Notes: a model not told the origin generated them from the sequence alone. Counted from the first letter of the stretch, positions 1 through 5,638 are shown. The stretch: DNA of 13,976 nt from Kiritimatiellia bacterium (GCA_029939545.1 JAOZSS010000016.1:1-13976), one strand, 5' to 3'. A program made the numbers and translations.

Positions 1-879
1 CGACACTGTTCCTGCGCCCCCATCGCTCAGCGCATCGGGGAGTGTCGCTTTCTCCTCCGGTTCGGATTCTCCGTCCTCAGTGTCGCCATCGCTCGGCGCC
101 TTGATTTCGCCTGTCTGCTTCGTCAGCGATCCGACATCACTGATTAGCGATGCGCTGGCATCCTTCAGCATCGGAAACTGGGCCTCCAACAGCATGAGTT
201 CCGTGCTGATCTGGTTGCGCCGTTCCATGAGTGCCTCCAGGTAGCGGCTCTCCATGGTGCTGCGCGCCTCGGTACGGGCAATGTCATGCAAACGCTGATA
301 CTCGAGCTTGTCGTCCTCGGCCTCCTTGATCCGCTGTTCGAGGCGAGCCAGCTCTGACTCCAGCATATTGCCGGCCGCATCGCGCGACTGGGTCTGCAGG
401 TTCTCCCACTCGGCCTGGTGTTCTCTGAGCAGGGTTGAGAGAAACGCTTCGTTGTACTCCGGGTTTCCGCTTTTCACCGAAATCGCGAAGAGACGCGAGA
501 CGCCACGCGTTCGCGTCACCGTGACGGGCAGTTCCATCTGGCGCGCATTAGTGAAACGATCGCCCCACTCGTCCTTCAGCCGCGAGACTACACGTGCGAT
601 GAGCCGCGGATTCGTGAGCATGTGCTCGTGCAGCGAGAATGAGGTCCAGAAAGGATTGCGCTCGCGCGTCTGAGTGATCGCAAGCAGTGGATCACGGTAC
701 AGCGTGACCTTTGCCTGGGTCTCATACTTCTTGGGTGCCATATGGATGTAGAGCACACCGGCCAGAAGGCAGTAGAGAAAACAAAGCGCTATAATCTGCC
801 ACCGGAAGAAGATAATCCCGACGTACTGCCGGAAATCTATCGGCTGTGGTTGCTCAGACTGTCCGTTCGTTGGTGGCAT
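1..879 (-). CDS. Wzz/GumC-like polysaccharide co-polymerase, N-terminal part (3' end beyond window)
   Basis: Reading leftward from an ATG at 879-877, the frame stays open for 293 codons to the window edge. The start of the protein has the layout of polysaccharide chain-length determinants and co-polymerases of exopolysaccharide export: a short proline-rich cytoplasmic tail, one hydrophobic segment at about residues 19-47 (F-F-R-W-Q-I-I followed by a leucine-rich stretch), then M-A-P-K-K-Y-E-T-Q-A and V-T-L-Y-R, as at the start of a Wzz domain. Residues about 155-250 are charged and heptad-like, fitting the long periplasmic coiled coil. Residues about 258-290 are acidic, Gly/Ser/Pro-rich low complexity. 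The second membrane segment and any fused tyrosine-kinase domain would lie outside the window. Such proteins set polymer length or gate export in the inner membrane. I see no strong ribosome binding site before this ATG. It is divergent from the metalloprotease gene. Family assignment rests on topology and the N-terminal pattern. Confidence 0.75.
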   Translation of the reverse strand, partial: MPPTNGQSEQPQPIDFRQYVGIIFFRWQIIALCFLYCLLAGVLYIHMAPKKYETQAKVTLYRDPLLAITQTRERNPFWTSFSLHEHMLTNPRLIARVVSRLKDEWGDRFTNARQMELPVTVTRTRGVSRLFAISVKSGNPEYNEAFLSTLLREHQAEWENLQTQSRDAAGNMLESELARLEQRIKEAEDDKLEYQRLHDIARTEARSTMESRYLEALMERRNQISTELMLLEAQFPMLKDASASLISDVGSLTKQTGEIKAPSDGDTEDGESEPEEKATLPDALSDGGAGTVS

Positions 880-955
880 AACGTCTGAGAATAGCAGTGC
901 AGGGCCGTAGTAGAAAAGGAGGAATTTTCGAAGGCGCGGGCAAACACACCCGGAA

Positions 956-988
956 GCACTGTTCTGACCGTCCAGACATGAACAGTGC
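956..988. repeat. Inverted repeat, 9-bp arms, in divergent intergenic region
   Basis: GCACTGTTC (956-964) is perfectly inverted as GAACAGTGC (980-988) with a 15-base spacer, which itself holds a smaller TCTG/CAGA inverted pair. It lies between the divergent co-polymerase and metalloprotease genes, about 80 bases before the sigma-54 element at 1072. There is no T-tract on either side, so it does not look like an intrinsic terminator. A protein-binding site, such as an activator site for an NtrC-type protein, is a plausible reading but not shown. Confidence 0.5.
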
Positions 989-990
989 GA

Positions 991-1000
991 ACACCGGTGT
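991..1000. promoter_or_regulatory. Perfect 10-bp palindrome, candidate operator/activator site
   Basis: ACACCGGTGT is a perfect palindrome two bases downstream of the 956-988 inverted repeat and about 70 bases upstream of the sigma-54 element at 1072. That distance is normal for an enhancer-binding-protein site. A related half-site, ACACTGGTAC, occurs at 4306-4315 upstream of the second sigma-54 element. Binding is inferred from symmetry and position only. Confidence 0.35.
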
Positions 1001-1071
1001 CAGCAAGAGCGCTGTAATCGGCGTGATAGCAACTCGTTTACTATACGCCACTTACACCTCCACCCCTCCGA

Positions 1072-1087
1072 TGGCACTCCTTGTGCG
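1072..1087 (+). promoter_or_regulatory. Sigma-54 (-24/-12) promoter for the metalloprotease gene
   Basis: The element reads TGGCAC, five bases, then GTGCG. This gives a perfect -24 hexamer and the diagnostic GG-N10-GC spacing (GG at 1073-1074, GC at 1085-1086). The -12 box is slightly off the TTGCW consensus. Transcription would start near 1098, leaving a leader of about 35 bases before the ATG at 1133. An NtrC-family activator gene is present at 5639-7066, and a second match with the same spacing sits at 4345-4360, which makes a chance match less likely. Confidence 0.7.
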
Positions 1088-1132
1088 ATAGACAAGTAGA
1101 CGCAACAGGCTGACCTGGGAGAAGAACCGCCG

Positions 1133-2491
1133 ATGGAACCGCGCACCTATCATTGGACACGCATCGCGATGGCCGCAGCCCTTCTGGGGGTGGCGATCAC
1201 CCCTCCCTGTATGGGGGTCGTGATGCCGACTTGTGTGCGAGAGCAGACGTCGACACGGGATCACCCATATTCGACCGCCACCCCCTTCCGTTGGGATCAG
1301 GAACGTGCCTGGACGCTCTACGGAGACCACGCACCGATCCGGGTCGTGCAGGTGGTGGACACCGCCAACCGGCAGCTCGTGGCCAACAAGCCAACCGTCA
1401 TCCGCGCCTTCGTCTGCGGACCCCATGAAGCCGGTGCCCCTACTGCCGATACGTTTGCAGCCGAACTCTATGTGGACGGGCAGAGGATCCCGATTGCACC
1501 ACGCATCACATCCTCACGCTCTGTTCACGACAGCACAGTCCCGTGGACGATTGACTTTGGCTCGGAAGGAGGGTTCTGCCCGGCACCGGGTCCGCACCTC
1601 GTCGAGGTGCGCTTCACTTGCGAAGGCCGGCATATAGTGTTGCAGCGCACTATTCATGTCGATTTCGCCGTACCACAGCGACAACTCACCATAGTAACCG
1701 TTCCTGTTCATGTACGCGAACTCATCCGCACCCGGCGCCCCCGCACAGAGGCACTGCTCCGCTCACACCGGTTTGTCGAGGCCGTCTTTCCGGTCGACCA
1801 CGTCAAGGTCATAAGGGAAGATCAACCCTACATCATACCGGCTGGACTCTCCCGCAGCGGTGCCGCCGAGGGCCGCCGACAGCGCACGGCCCTGGCCCTT
1901 CGATTGGTTAGCCAGGGACTCTCTGCCCACACGCGCGACCAATTGGCACGTGCGCGTGCGAACGGGAATATTGCCGTGATCGTTGGCGTGGCACCCGATA
2001 TACCGAGGCTTCTTGGAGGACGACCGGATGAGAATATTCACGGGTTTGCCGTGCCCTTCGCAGGGATTTGTATCGTCAAGGCTGATCGCCAGATCGAGTT
2101 CACCGTTGCGCATGAGATCGGTCACCTCATGCCACTCCCCCTGCACGACGACTATCGCCACGGCGACGACACCTCATCGCACTATGCCAAGACCGAAACC
2201 GAGGCATGGAACACGAAAAACTGTCGGCGCCAATCCCGTCGCGACAACGCCGGGGTTTACATCGGAGCGTCGATGGGAGGCTTCAACGTGGGATATCGCA
2301 GCGCCGATCTGAGCGCCCTCCCCTTTGGTCAACCGGTTGAGAGTCGGCACGCCGATGTTCCCAGTCGGCCCATCAGAGGATTCATGGGCGCCTGCGGCAC
2401 AATGTGGGCGACCTCATCCGAGTACGCGCGCCTATACGTATCCTTCGCGGGGGCCCCGCCCCGCCAAACCATCGCCGCGCAACAGGAATAG
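1133..2491 (+). CDS. Exported zinc metalloprotease, metzincin-like (HExxH)
   Basis: A 452-residue protein. Residues about 10-31 form a basic-then-hydrophobic export signal. Residues about 65-180 look like a beta-sandwich; Q-L-V-A-N-K-P-T-V-I-R is typical of the accessory domain found before bacterial gluzincin/metzincin catalytic domains. Q-L-T-I-V-T-V-P-V opens the catalytic part near residue 184. The zinc site is H327-E-I-G-H331 with a third histidine H338 followed by D-D, and F-M-G at 417-419 is a likely Met-turn. The gap between the second and third histidines is six residues rather than the usual five, and the usual glycine is absent, so this is an unusual metzincin or a related family. 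It probably cleaves proteins outside the inner membrane; the substrate is unknown. The leader holds GGGAG about 11 bases before the ATG, and a sigma-54 promoter lies 46 bases upstream. Other cysteines (95, 149, 163) could form disulfides. Confidence 0.8.
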   Translation: MEPRTYHWTRIAMAAALLGVAITPPCMGVVMPTCVREQTSTRDHPYSTATPFRWDQERAWTLYGDHAPIRVVQVVDTANRQLVANKPTVIRAFVCGPHEAGAPTADTFAAELYVDGQRIPIAPRITSSRSVHDSTVPWTIDFGSEGGFCPAPGPHLVEVRFTCEGRHIVLQRTIHVDFAVPQRQLTIVTVPVHVRELIRTRRPRTEALLRSHRFVEAVFPVDHVKVIREDQPYIIPAGLSRSGAAEGRRQRTALALRLVSQGLSAHTRDQLARARANGNIAVIVGVAPDIPRLLGGRPDENIHGFAVPFAGICIVKADRQIEFTVAHEIGHLMPLPLHDDYRHGDDTSSHYAKTETEAWNTKNCRRQSRRDNAGVYIGASMGGFNVGYRSADLSALPFGQPVESRHADVPSRPIRGFMGACGTMWATSSEYARLYVSFAGAPPRQTIAAQQE

Positions 2492-2649
2492 CCCAAACCC
2501 GCTACTGCCCGCCCGAGTGATATCCGCGCAGATCAGTTGAACCGTTGCCAACAACGTGCTACAGTTATCCGTGCGTTTACCAGCGAGGTGCTGGCGACGA
2601 AACGGGGTTCGCTCCAGCCAAGGCAGATTCGGGGAAAGAAGAGATCGTC

Positions 2650-3621
2650 ATGAGAACGGCGAAACAGCAACCGACATTCCTGATCGGCCTGCCTTCCACT
2701 GATGGTTCCGGCCGAACGGTCAATCGAATCGCCATTGCGATGGATCGCGGGGCTATACTTATCAACGCCGGCGCACCCGATACGGGGCCTGCTGTGCGCG
2801 TGACCATGGGCAGCGCGGCAAGGGTCGACTCTCGTGGCGGCCGATTCACGATCGGGCGCAGGAAGAATGAATGGCAGATCCACGCCGAGGAAGGCATAGT
2901 GCTCTTCTCCAACGATGATACCGCCACATCGATCGAAGCGGGCACCACCCTGTCGGCGGAGCTCTGCAACGAATCCGGACGGACCACACTCGAGGTCGTG
3001 TCCCTCGCGCCCGACACCCCCCCGGAGTACGAGTTCCACACCTGTCGTGAGTATTTCCGCACGCTGCAGCCCATCGCCGATGACGACCGCGTGACGATGT
3101 GGGATCTCTACAATCGGCCGGACCACTCCGGTATGGGTATCCGGAGCCTGCCCCTCGTAAAAAGCGCCTTCGAGTGGGCGCGTTCGTTCGACCCAAGTCA
3201 GCCCCTGACGGCGGGTGTTGAGTTCGACCTCGGCGCAGAGGCCGCCAAAGAGATTATGGACTTGTCGGACGTACTCTCGTTCAACGCCTACGACGGAGCC
3301 GAAGATGTGGAGTCGCGCCTGTTGCTGACCGAGATACCCGCCCGGCCTGTGGTGTGTACGGGATGGCTCAGACGCCGTCGCGGCAACACCTTCAAAGATG
3401 TCCTGCCCATCTTCGCTGAACACGACGTCGGGTGGTATCATTGGGGCCTCGTCGCCGGACGCACCCAGATGTATCTGCCACAGGAGCAGGTGTCTGGCGA
3501 ACACGAAGGCGATGCATGGGACCAGGATGTCCTGAATGCGGACGGAGACCCGTATGACGAGGAGGAGATCAAACTGATCCGAGCGTTCGGATTCGACACC
3601 CTGCGCCGGAGCGGCCGCTAA
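2650..3621 (+). CDS. Degenerate glycoside hydrolase (GH5-like TIM-barrel) pseudoenzyme
   Basis: A 323-residue protein. I chose the ATG at 2650, preceded by GAAGAG, over an in-frame TTG at 2545. Residues about 125-320 resemble the C-terminal half of a cellulase/xylanase-type (GH5-like, clan GH-A) barrel: M-W-D-L-Y-N at 150-155, S-L-P-L-V-K-S-A-F-E-W-A-R, P-S-Q-P-L-T-A-G-V, D-V-L-S-F-N-A-Y-D, R-P-V-V-C-T at 232-237, and W-G-L-V-A-G-R-T-Q near 265. In active relatives the segments read D-L-Y-N-E-P and C-T-E-Y, carrying the acid/base and nucleophile glutamates. Here they are Y-N-R156-P and C-T-G238-W, so both catalytic residues are gone. The first barrel strands are missing and replaced by about 120 beta-rich residues I cannot identify; F-T-I-G-R at 66-70 faintly recalls an FHA start. 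No signal peptide is visible. The frame is intact, suggesting a binding or structural role rather than a dead gene. Family assignment is from remembered motifs. Confidence 0.65.
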   Translation: MRTAKQQPTFLIGLPSTDGSGRTVNRIAIAMDRGAILINAGAPDTGPAVRVTMGSAARVDSRGGRFTIGRRKNEWQIHAEEGIVLFSNDDTATSIEAGTTLSAELCNESGRTTLEVVSLAPDTPPEYEFHTCREYFRTLQPIADDDRVTMWDLYNRPDHSGMGIRSLPLVKSAFEWARSFDPSQPLTAGVEFDLGAEAAKEIMDLSDVLSFNAYDGAEDVESRLLLTEIPARPVVCTGWLRRRRGNTFKDVLPIFAEHDVGWYHWGLVAGRTQMYLPQEQVSGEHEGDAWDQDVLNADGDPYDEEEIKLIRAFGFDTLRRSGR

Positions 3622-3696
3622 GAGGTCGGCGCACGCGCATTCGCATGAACCGACACGTGTAACGGTGCGACCACCGCTGGCGAGACTCACACAGAC

Positions 3697-4161
3697 ATAA
3701 AAAGCGAAATTCTCCAGATCGACAGTGAACAGTTTGGTGCCCTGGCTGGTGAGGCACTGGCCGGCGGTGCAGCCATCCGATTCCGGGCGCGCGGCCAGAG
3801 CATGCAGCCGACCATCCACGATGGCGACGTGATTACGCTTGTTTCCCTTGATGAGCGCCGATTGAAGCTCGGCGATGTGGTGCTGCATCGCAACCAGGGC
3901 GGTGGCCTGGCCGCACATCGGATCATCCGTATTTCGCGTCGGGGGCTCGGCCAAACTCTCCACACGCGTGGCGACGCATCCGGCGGTACCAGCGACCTTG
4001 TTGAGGAGGAGGACATACTGGGGCGCGCCACGCTGATTGAGCATGAAGGCGAGAAATCATGCACCGACAGCCTGGTCGACCGCCTGAAAGGAACGCTATG
4101 GGCAGGGCGCCAGACCCTGCGCCACCTGTATCGACGCTGTAAGCCATACCCGGGAAGATGA
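3697..4161 (+). CDS. SipW-type signal peptidase (S26/S24)-like protein, start codon non-canonical or uncertain
   Basis: From ATA at 3697 the frame codes about 154 residues with the signature of SipW/ER-type signal peptidases: G-Q-S35-M-Q-P-T-I-H-D-G-D-V with the nucleophile serine, L-K-L-G-D-V-V-L-H-R near 57-65, A-A-H74-R-I-I with the histidine that replaces lysine in this subclass, and T-R-G-D93-A-S followed by T-S-D100. The frame is open from 3649 after a TGA at 3646 and contains no ATG, GTG or TTG until the ATG at 3802. That ATG falls one codon after the catalytic serine and so cannot be the true start of an active enzyme. ATA 3697 or ATT 3709 are the best candidates; GGCGAGA (3679-3685) lies 11 bases before the ATA. 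No membrane span is evident, unlike classical SipW. It follows the pseudo-hydrolase gene by 75 bases. Expected role: cleaving exported precursors or acting in polysaccharide loci, where such proteins are common. A start-disabled gene is the alternative. Confidence 0.65.
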   Translation: MKSEILQIDSEQFGALAGEALAGGAAIRFRARGQSMQPTIHDGDVITLVSLDERRLKLGDVVLHRNQGGGLAAHRIIRISRRGLGQTLHTRGDASGGTSDLVEEEDILGRATLIEHEGEKSCTDSLVDRLKGTLWAGRQTLRHLYRRCKPYPGR

Positions 4162-4229
4162 CGCCGCCGCTCACGTCCAGCCCCACGGAATAGGTGCGTC
4201 ACCACGCCGTTTCCTCGCCGCCTCTCAAG

Positions 4230-4258
4230 AGCGTCCGCAGCGTCCGCCACCGGACGCT
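4230..4258 (+). terminator. Tandem 9-bp repeat running into an 8-bp hairpin; possible terminator or attenuator
   Basis: AGCGTCCGC occurs twice in tandem (4230-4238, 4239-4247). The second copy begins a perfect hairpin: AGCGTCCG (4239-4246), loop CCAC, CGGACGCT (4251-4258). It lies 70 bases after the signal-peptidase-like gene and before the next promoter, as expected of a transcript end. No T-tract follows (the next bases are TCAACC), so an efficient intrinsic terminator is doubtful. Because the first repeat copy can also pair with the right arm, two alternative stems are possible. Confidence 0.35.
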
Positions 4259-4307
4259 TCAACCATCCTCTCTCGCCAAAAAAGCGGCCGTGCTGTCATC
4301 GTAACAC

Positions 4308-4324
4308 ACTGGTACACCACCAGT
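4308..4324. promoter_or_regulatory. Inverted repeat upstream of second sigma-54 promoter
   Basis: ACTGGT (4308-4313) and ACCAGT (4319-4324) form a perfect inverted repeat with a five-base spacer, ending 21 bases before the -24 hexamer at 4345. A third ACCAGT occurs at 4351-4356, inside the promoter spacer. It is a candidate site for a dimeric regulator. The position is closer to the promoter than most sigma-54 enhancers, so repression or a different regulator is possible. Confidence 0.35.
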
Positions 4325-4344
4325 TAGATCAGAGCACCTCGTCT

Positions 4345-4360
4345 TGGCACACCAGTAGCG
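4345..4360 (+). promoter_or_regulatory. Sigma-54 (-24/-12) promoter for the transglutaminase-like/FHA genes
   Basis: TGGCAC, five bases, then TAGCG: a perfect -24 hexamer with GG (4346-4347) and GC (4358-4359) separated by exactly ten bases. Expected transcription start is near 4371, giving a leader of about 30 bases before the ATG at 4401. The geometry closely matches the element at 1072-1087. It also argues against an in-frame upstream start at 4362, which would leave almost no leader. Confidence 0.72.
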
Positions 4361-4400
4361 TATGAGGTTGTGTCAATCAAACACAAACGAGGCAAGGCGA

Positions 4401-5039
4401 ATGGAACCAAGAACGTTACCGACCGCGACACTACTCTGCGCTCTGGCACTCACATCTGCTACAGGTGGGACCTTCAGGCCCACAAGACATCTCAGTGACC
4501 CCCATGATGAATTCGCGTTCGGTCGCGACCACCTTAATCGCTGGGAGCGGAATATGAGGGACAGAGAATCGGCACCTCAGACTATGCCCTATCGACAGCA
4601 GAATCTGGAGACCGTTTCCGGATGGGTGAGAAACCCCCAGGATGTCTGCACGGCGGTGAAGCAGCGTGTCAGGTACACACGTGACCGCCTGCCCGAGGAT
4701 CAATGGAAGGACGGCAGACAGACTTGGCGCTCAGGAACCGGCGACTGCGAGGACTTCGCTGTGCTGATCAAGAAACTGTGCCGGGAAAATAACATTCAGG
4801 CCGATGTCTATCGCTTCTATCCCCCCACCGGCAGCGGGCATGTGGTGGCGCTTGGGGAATGGAACGGTCGCCTGTGGATGTCGAGCAACGGATCATTTGT
4901 TGAAGTCTACTCCTTTGAAGATGCCAAACGCCGGGTGGCGCGAAGCCAGGGGTGGTCCGTGGCGGACATGAGGGTACGCAAGGGCGAAAAAAAGAACCGT
5001 CAGTCATCCACATCGTTTACAGAATCGAGTTGGCGTTAA
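4401..5039 (+). CDS. Exported transglutaminase-like cysteine peptidase
   Basis: A 212-residue protein starting at ATG 4401, with GAGG eight bases upstream. Residues 1-23 (P-T-A-T-L-L-C-A-L-A-L-T-S-A) form a short export signal. The core matches the bacterial transglutaminase-like cysteine peptidase fold: T-W-R-S-G-T-G-D-C116-E-D-F-A with the nucleophile cysteine, G-S-G-H147-V-V-A-L with the histidine, then L-W-M-S-S-N163-G, where the third triad member normally sits (here asparagine rather than aspartate, if aligned correctly). The N-terminal half (about 40-105) has the helical N-P-Q-D-V-C...V-K-Q-R-V-R-Y-T pattern typical before the catalytic cysteine. The Lys/Ser-rich tail after residue 193 is probably disordered. 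It probably acts on envelope or surface proteins; relatives include the LapG type, but no LapD partner is seen here. The FHA gene follows 30 bases later, likely co-transcribed from the sigma-54 promoter at 4345. Confidence 0.8.
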   Translation: MEPRTLPTATLLCALALTSATGGTFRPTRHLSDPHDEFAFGRDHLNRWERNMRDRESAPQTMPYRQQNLETVSGWVRNPQDVCTAVKQRVRYTRDRLPEDQWKDGRQTWRSGTGDCEDFAVLIKKLCRENNIQADVYRFYPPTGSGHVVALGEWNGRLWMSSNGSFVEVYSFEDAKRRVARSQGWSVADMRVRKGEKKNRQSSTSFTESSWR

Positions 5040-5069
5040 TGCCCCACTAGTCAGGAGAACAAGGAAGCC

Positions 5070-5615
5070 ATGATAAATAAAACACCCACCCTGGTGCCCG
5101 TCACCCGACAGGCCAAAAAGGCCATCGAGAACCGCCCTTACATCGCGATCGACGCATTTCCGTTCCGGGTCGGACGCGAATCACGCCTCACGTGTCGTGA
5201 GGGTCTAAACGAGACCCTGGAACGACGGAACAGCAGCGTGCTGCCAAATAATGATCTGTATCTTCTGACGAAAACGAGGTCGTCGGTTGTATCGCGGGAA
5301 CACTTCCTGATCCAACGAACCGAGGACGGAAAGTATGAACTTGTGGACCGGGGAAGTACACTGGGCACCACGGTTGCGGGTCACTATATCGCCGGTAACG
5401 GCCGGGGGGGACGTGTTGAGGTCCAGGACGGTAACCGCATCGCAATCGGGATTCCCGACTCACGGTATGTTTTTGAGTTCAGGCTATCGACGGCACCACT
5501 GCGCTCTCAACTCAGGAGAGGACGGGTAATGCGTCACTTCGGGCATTTCTTCCTGTTCGTGATTGCGCCTGTTGTTATCAGTCTATACACGATAGCATCG
5601 ATTCTTTCCATGTAG
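5070..5615 (+). CDS. FHA-domain protein with C-terminal membrane anchor
   Basis: A 181-residue protein beginning at ATG 5070, preceded by AAGGAAG and an AGGAG further up. An FHA phosphothreonine-recognition domain spans about residues 25-138. The key positions are F-R-V-G35-R36, S75-R-E-H78 (the Ser and His that contact phosphate), D-R-G-S96-T-L-G-T (the second conserved Ser/Thr-Gly) and R-I-A-I-G at 123-127. There is an insert of about 30 residues between the first two motifs. After a basic stretch (R-R-G-R at 149-152), residues 158-178 form one hydrophobic helix ending two or three residues from the C-terminus, i.e. a tail anchor that leaves the FHA domain in the cytoplasm. It could dock a Thr-phosphorylated partner at the inner membrane. 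No Ser/Thr kinase gene is present in the window. It is the last gene of the plus-strand block and converges with the regulator operon, leaving only 23 bases between the stops and no clear terminator. Confidence 0.85.
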   Translation: MINKTPTLVPVTRQAKKAIENRPYIAIDAFPFRVGRESRLTCREGLNETLERRNSSVLPNNDLYLLTKTRSSVVSREHFLIQRTEDGKYELVDRGSTLGTTVAGHYIAGNGRGGRVEVQDGNRIAIGIPDSRYVFEFRLSTAPLRSQLRRGRVMRHFGHFFLFVIAPVVISLYTIASILSM

Positions 5616-5638
5616 GTAACGCGGCAGCAAGAATCCGA

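Noticed and set aside
914..930. Strong AAGGAGG ribosome-site-like sequence on the plus strand
   Set aside because: No start codon follows at a suitable distance, and the small frame starting at 897 begins before it.
1036..1046. TACTAT / TATAGT sequences resembling sigma-70 -10 boxes in the divergent region
   Set aside because: No acceptable -35 box at 16-18 bases on either strand.
854..1051. Small minus-strand frame with a hydrophobic, signal-like N-terminus
   Set aside because: It overlaps the start of the co-polymerase gene in another frame and spans the inverted repeats; no ribosome site and no family resemblance.
2600..2625. Possible sigma-54 element before the pseudo-hydrolase gene
   Set aside because: A GG-N10-GC spacing can be found, but the -24 hexamer does not match TGGCAC; such spacing alone is frequent by chance in GC-rich DNA.
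3664..3679. GG-N10-GC spacing before the signal-peptidase-like gene
   Set aside because: The hexamer is CGGTGC and the -12 part CCGCT, too far from consensus and too close to the coding start to claim.
2533..4044. 503-codon open frame on the minus strand
   Set aside because: It is antisense to the pseudo-hydrolase and signal-peptidase-like genes, both of which have recognisable family motifs, and its translation shows no domain. Long antisense frames are common in GC-rich coding DNA.
5616..5638. Terminator between the convergent blocks
   Set aside because: Only 23 bases, with no hairpin and no T-tract on either strand.
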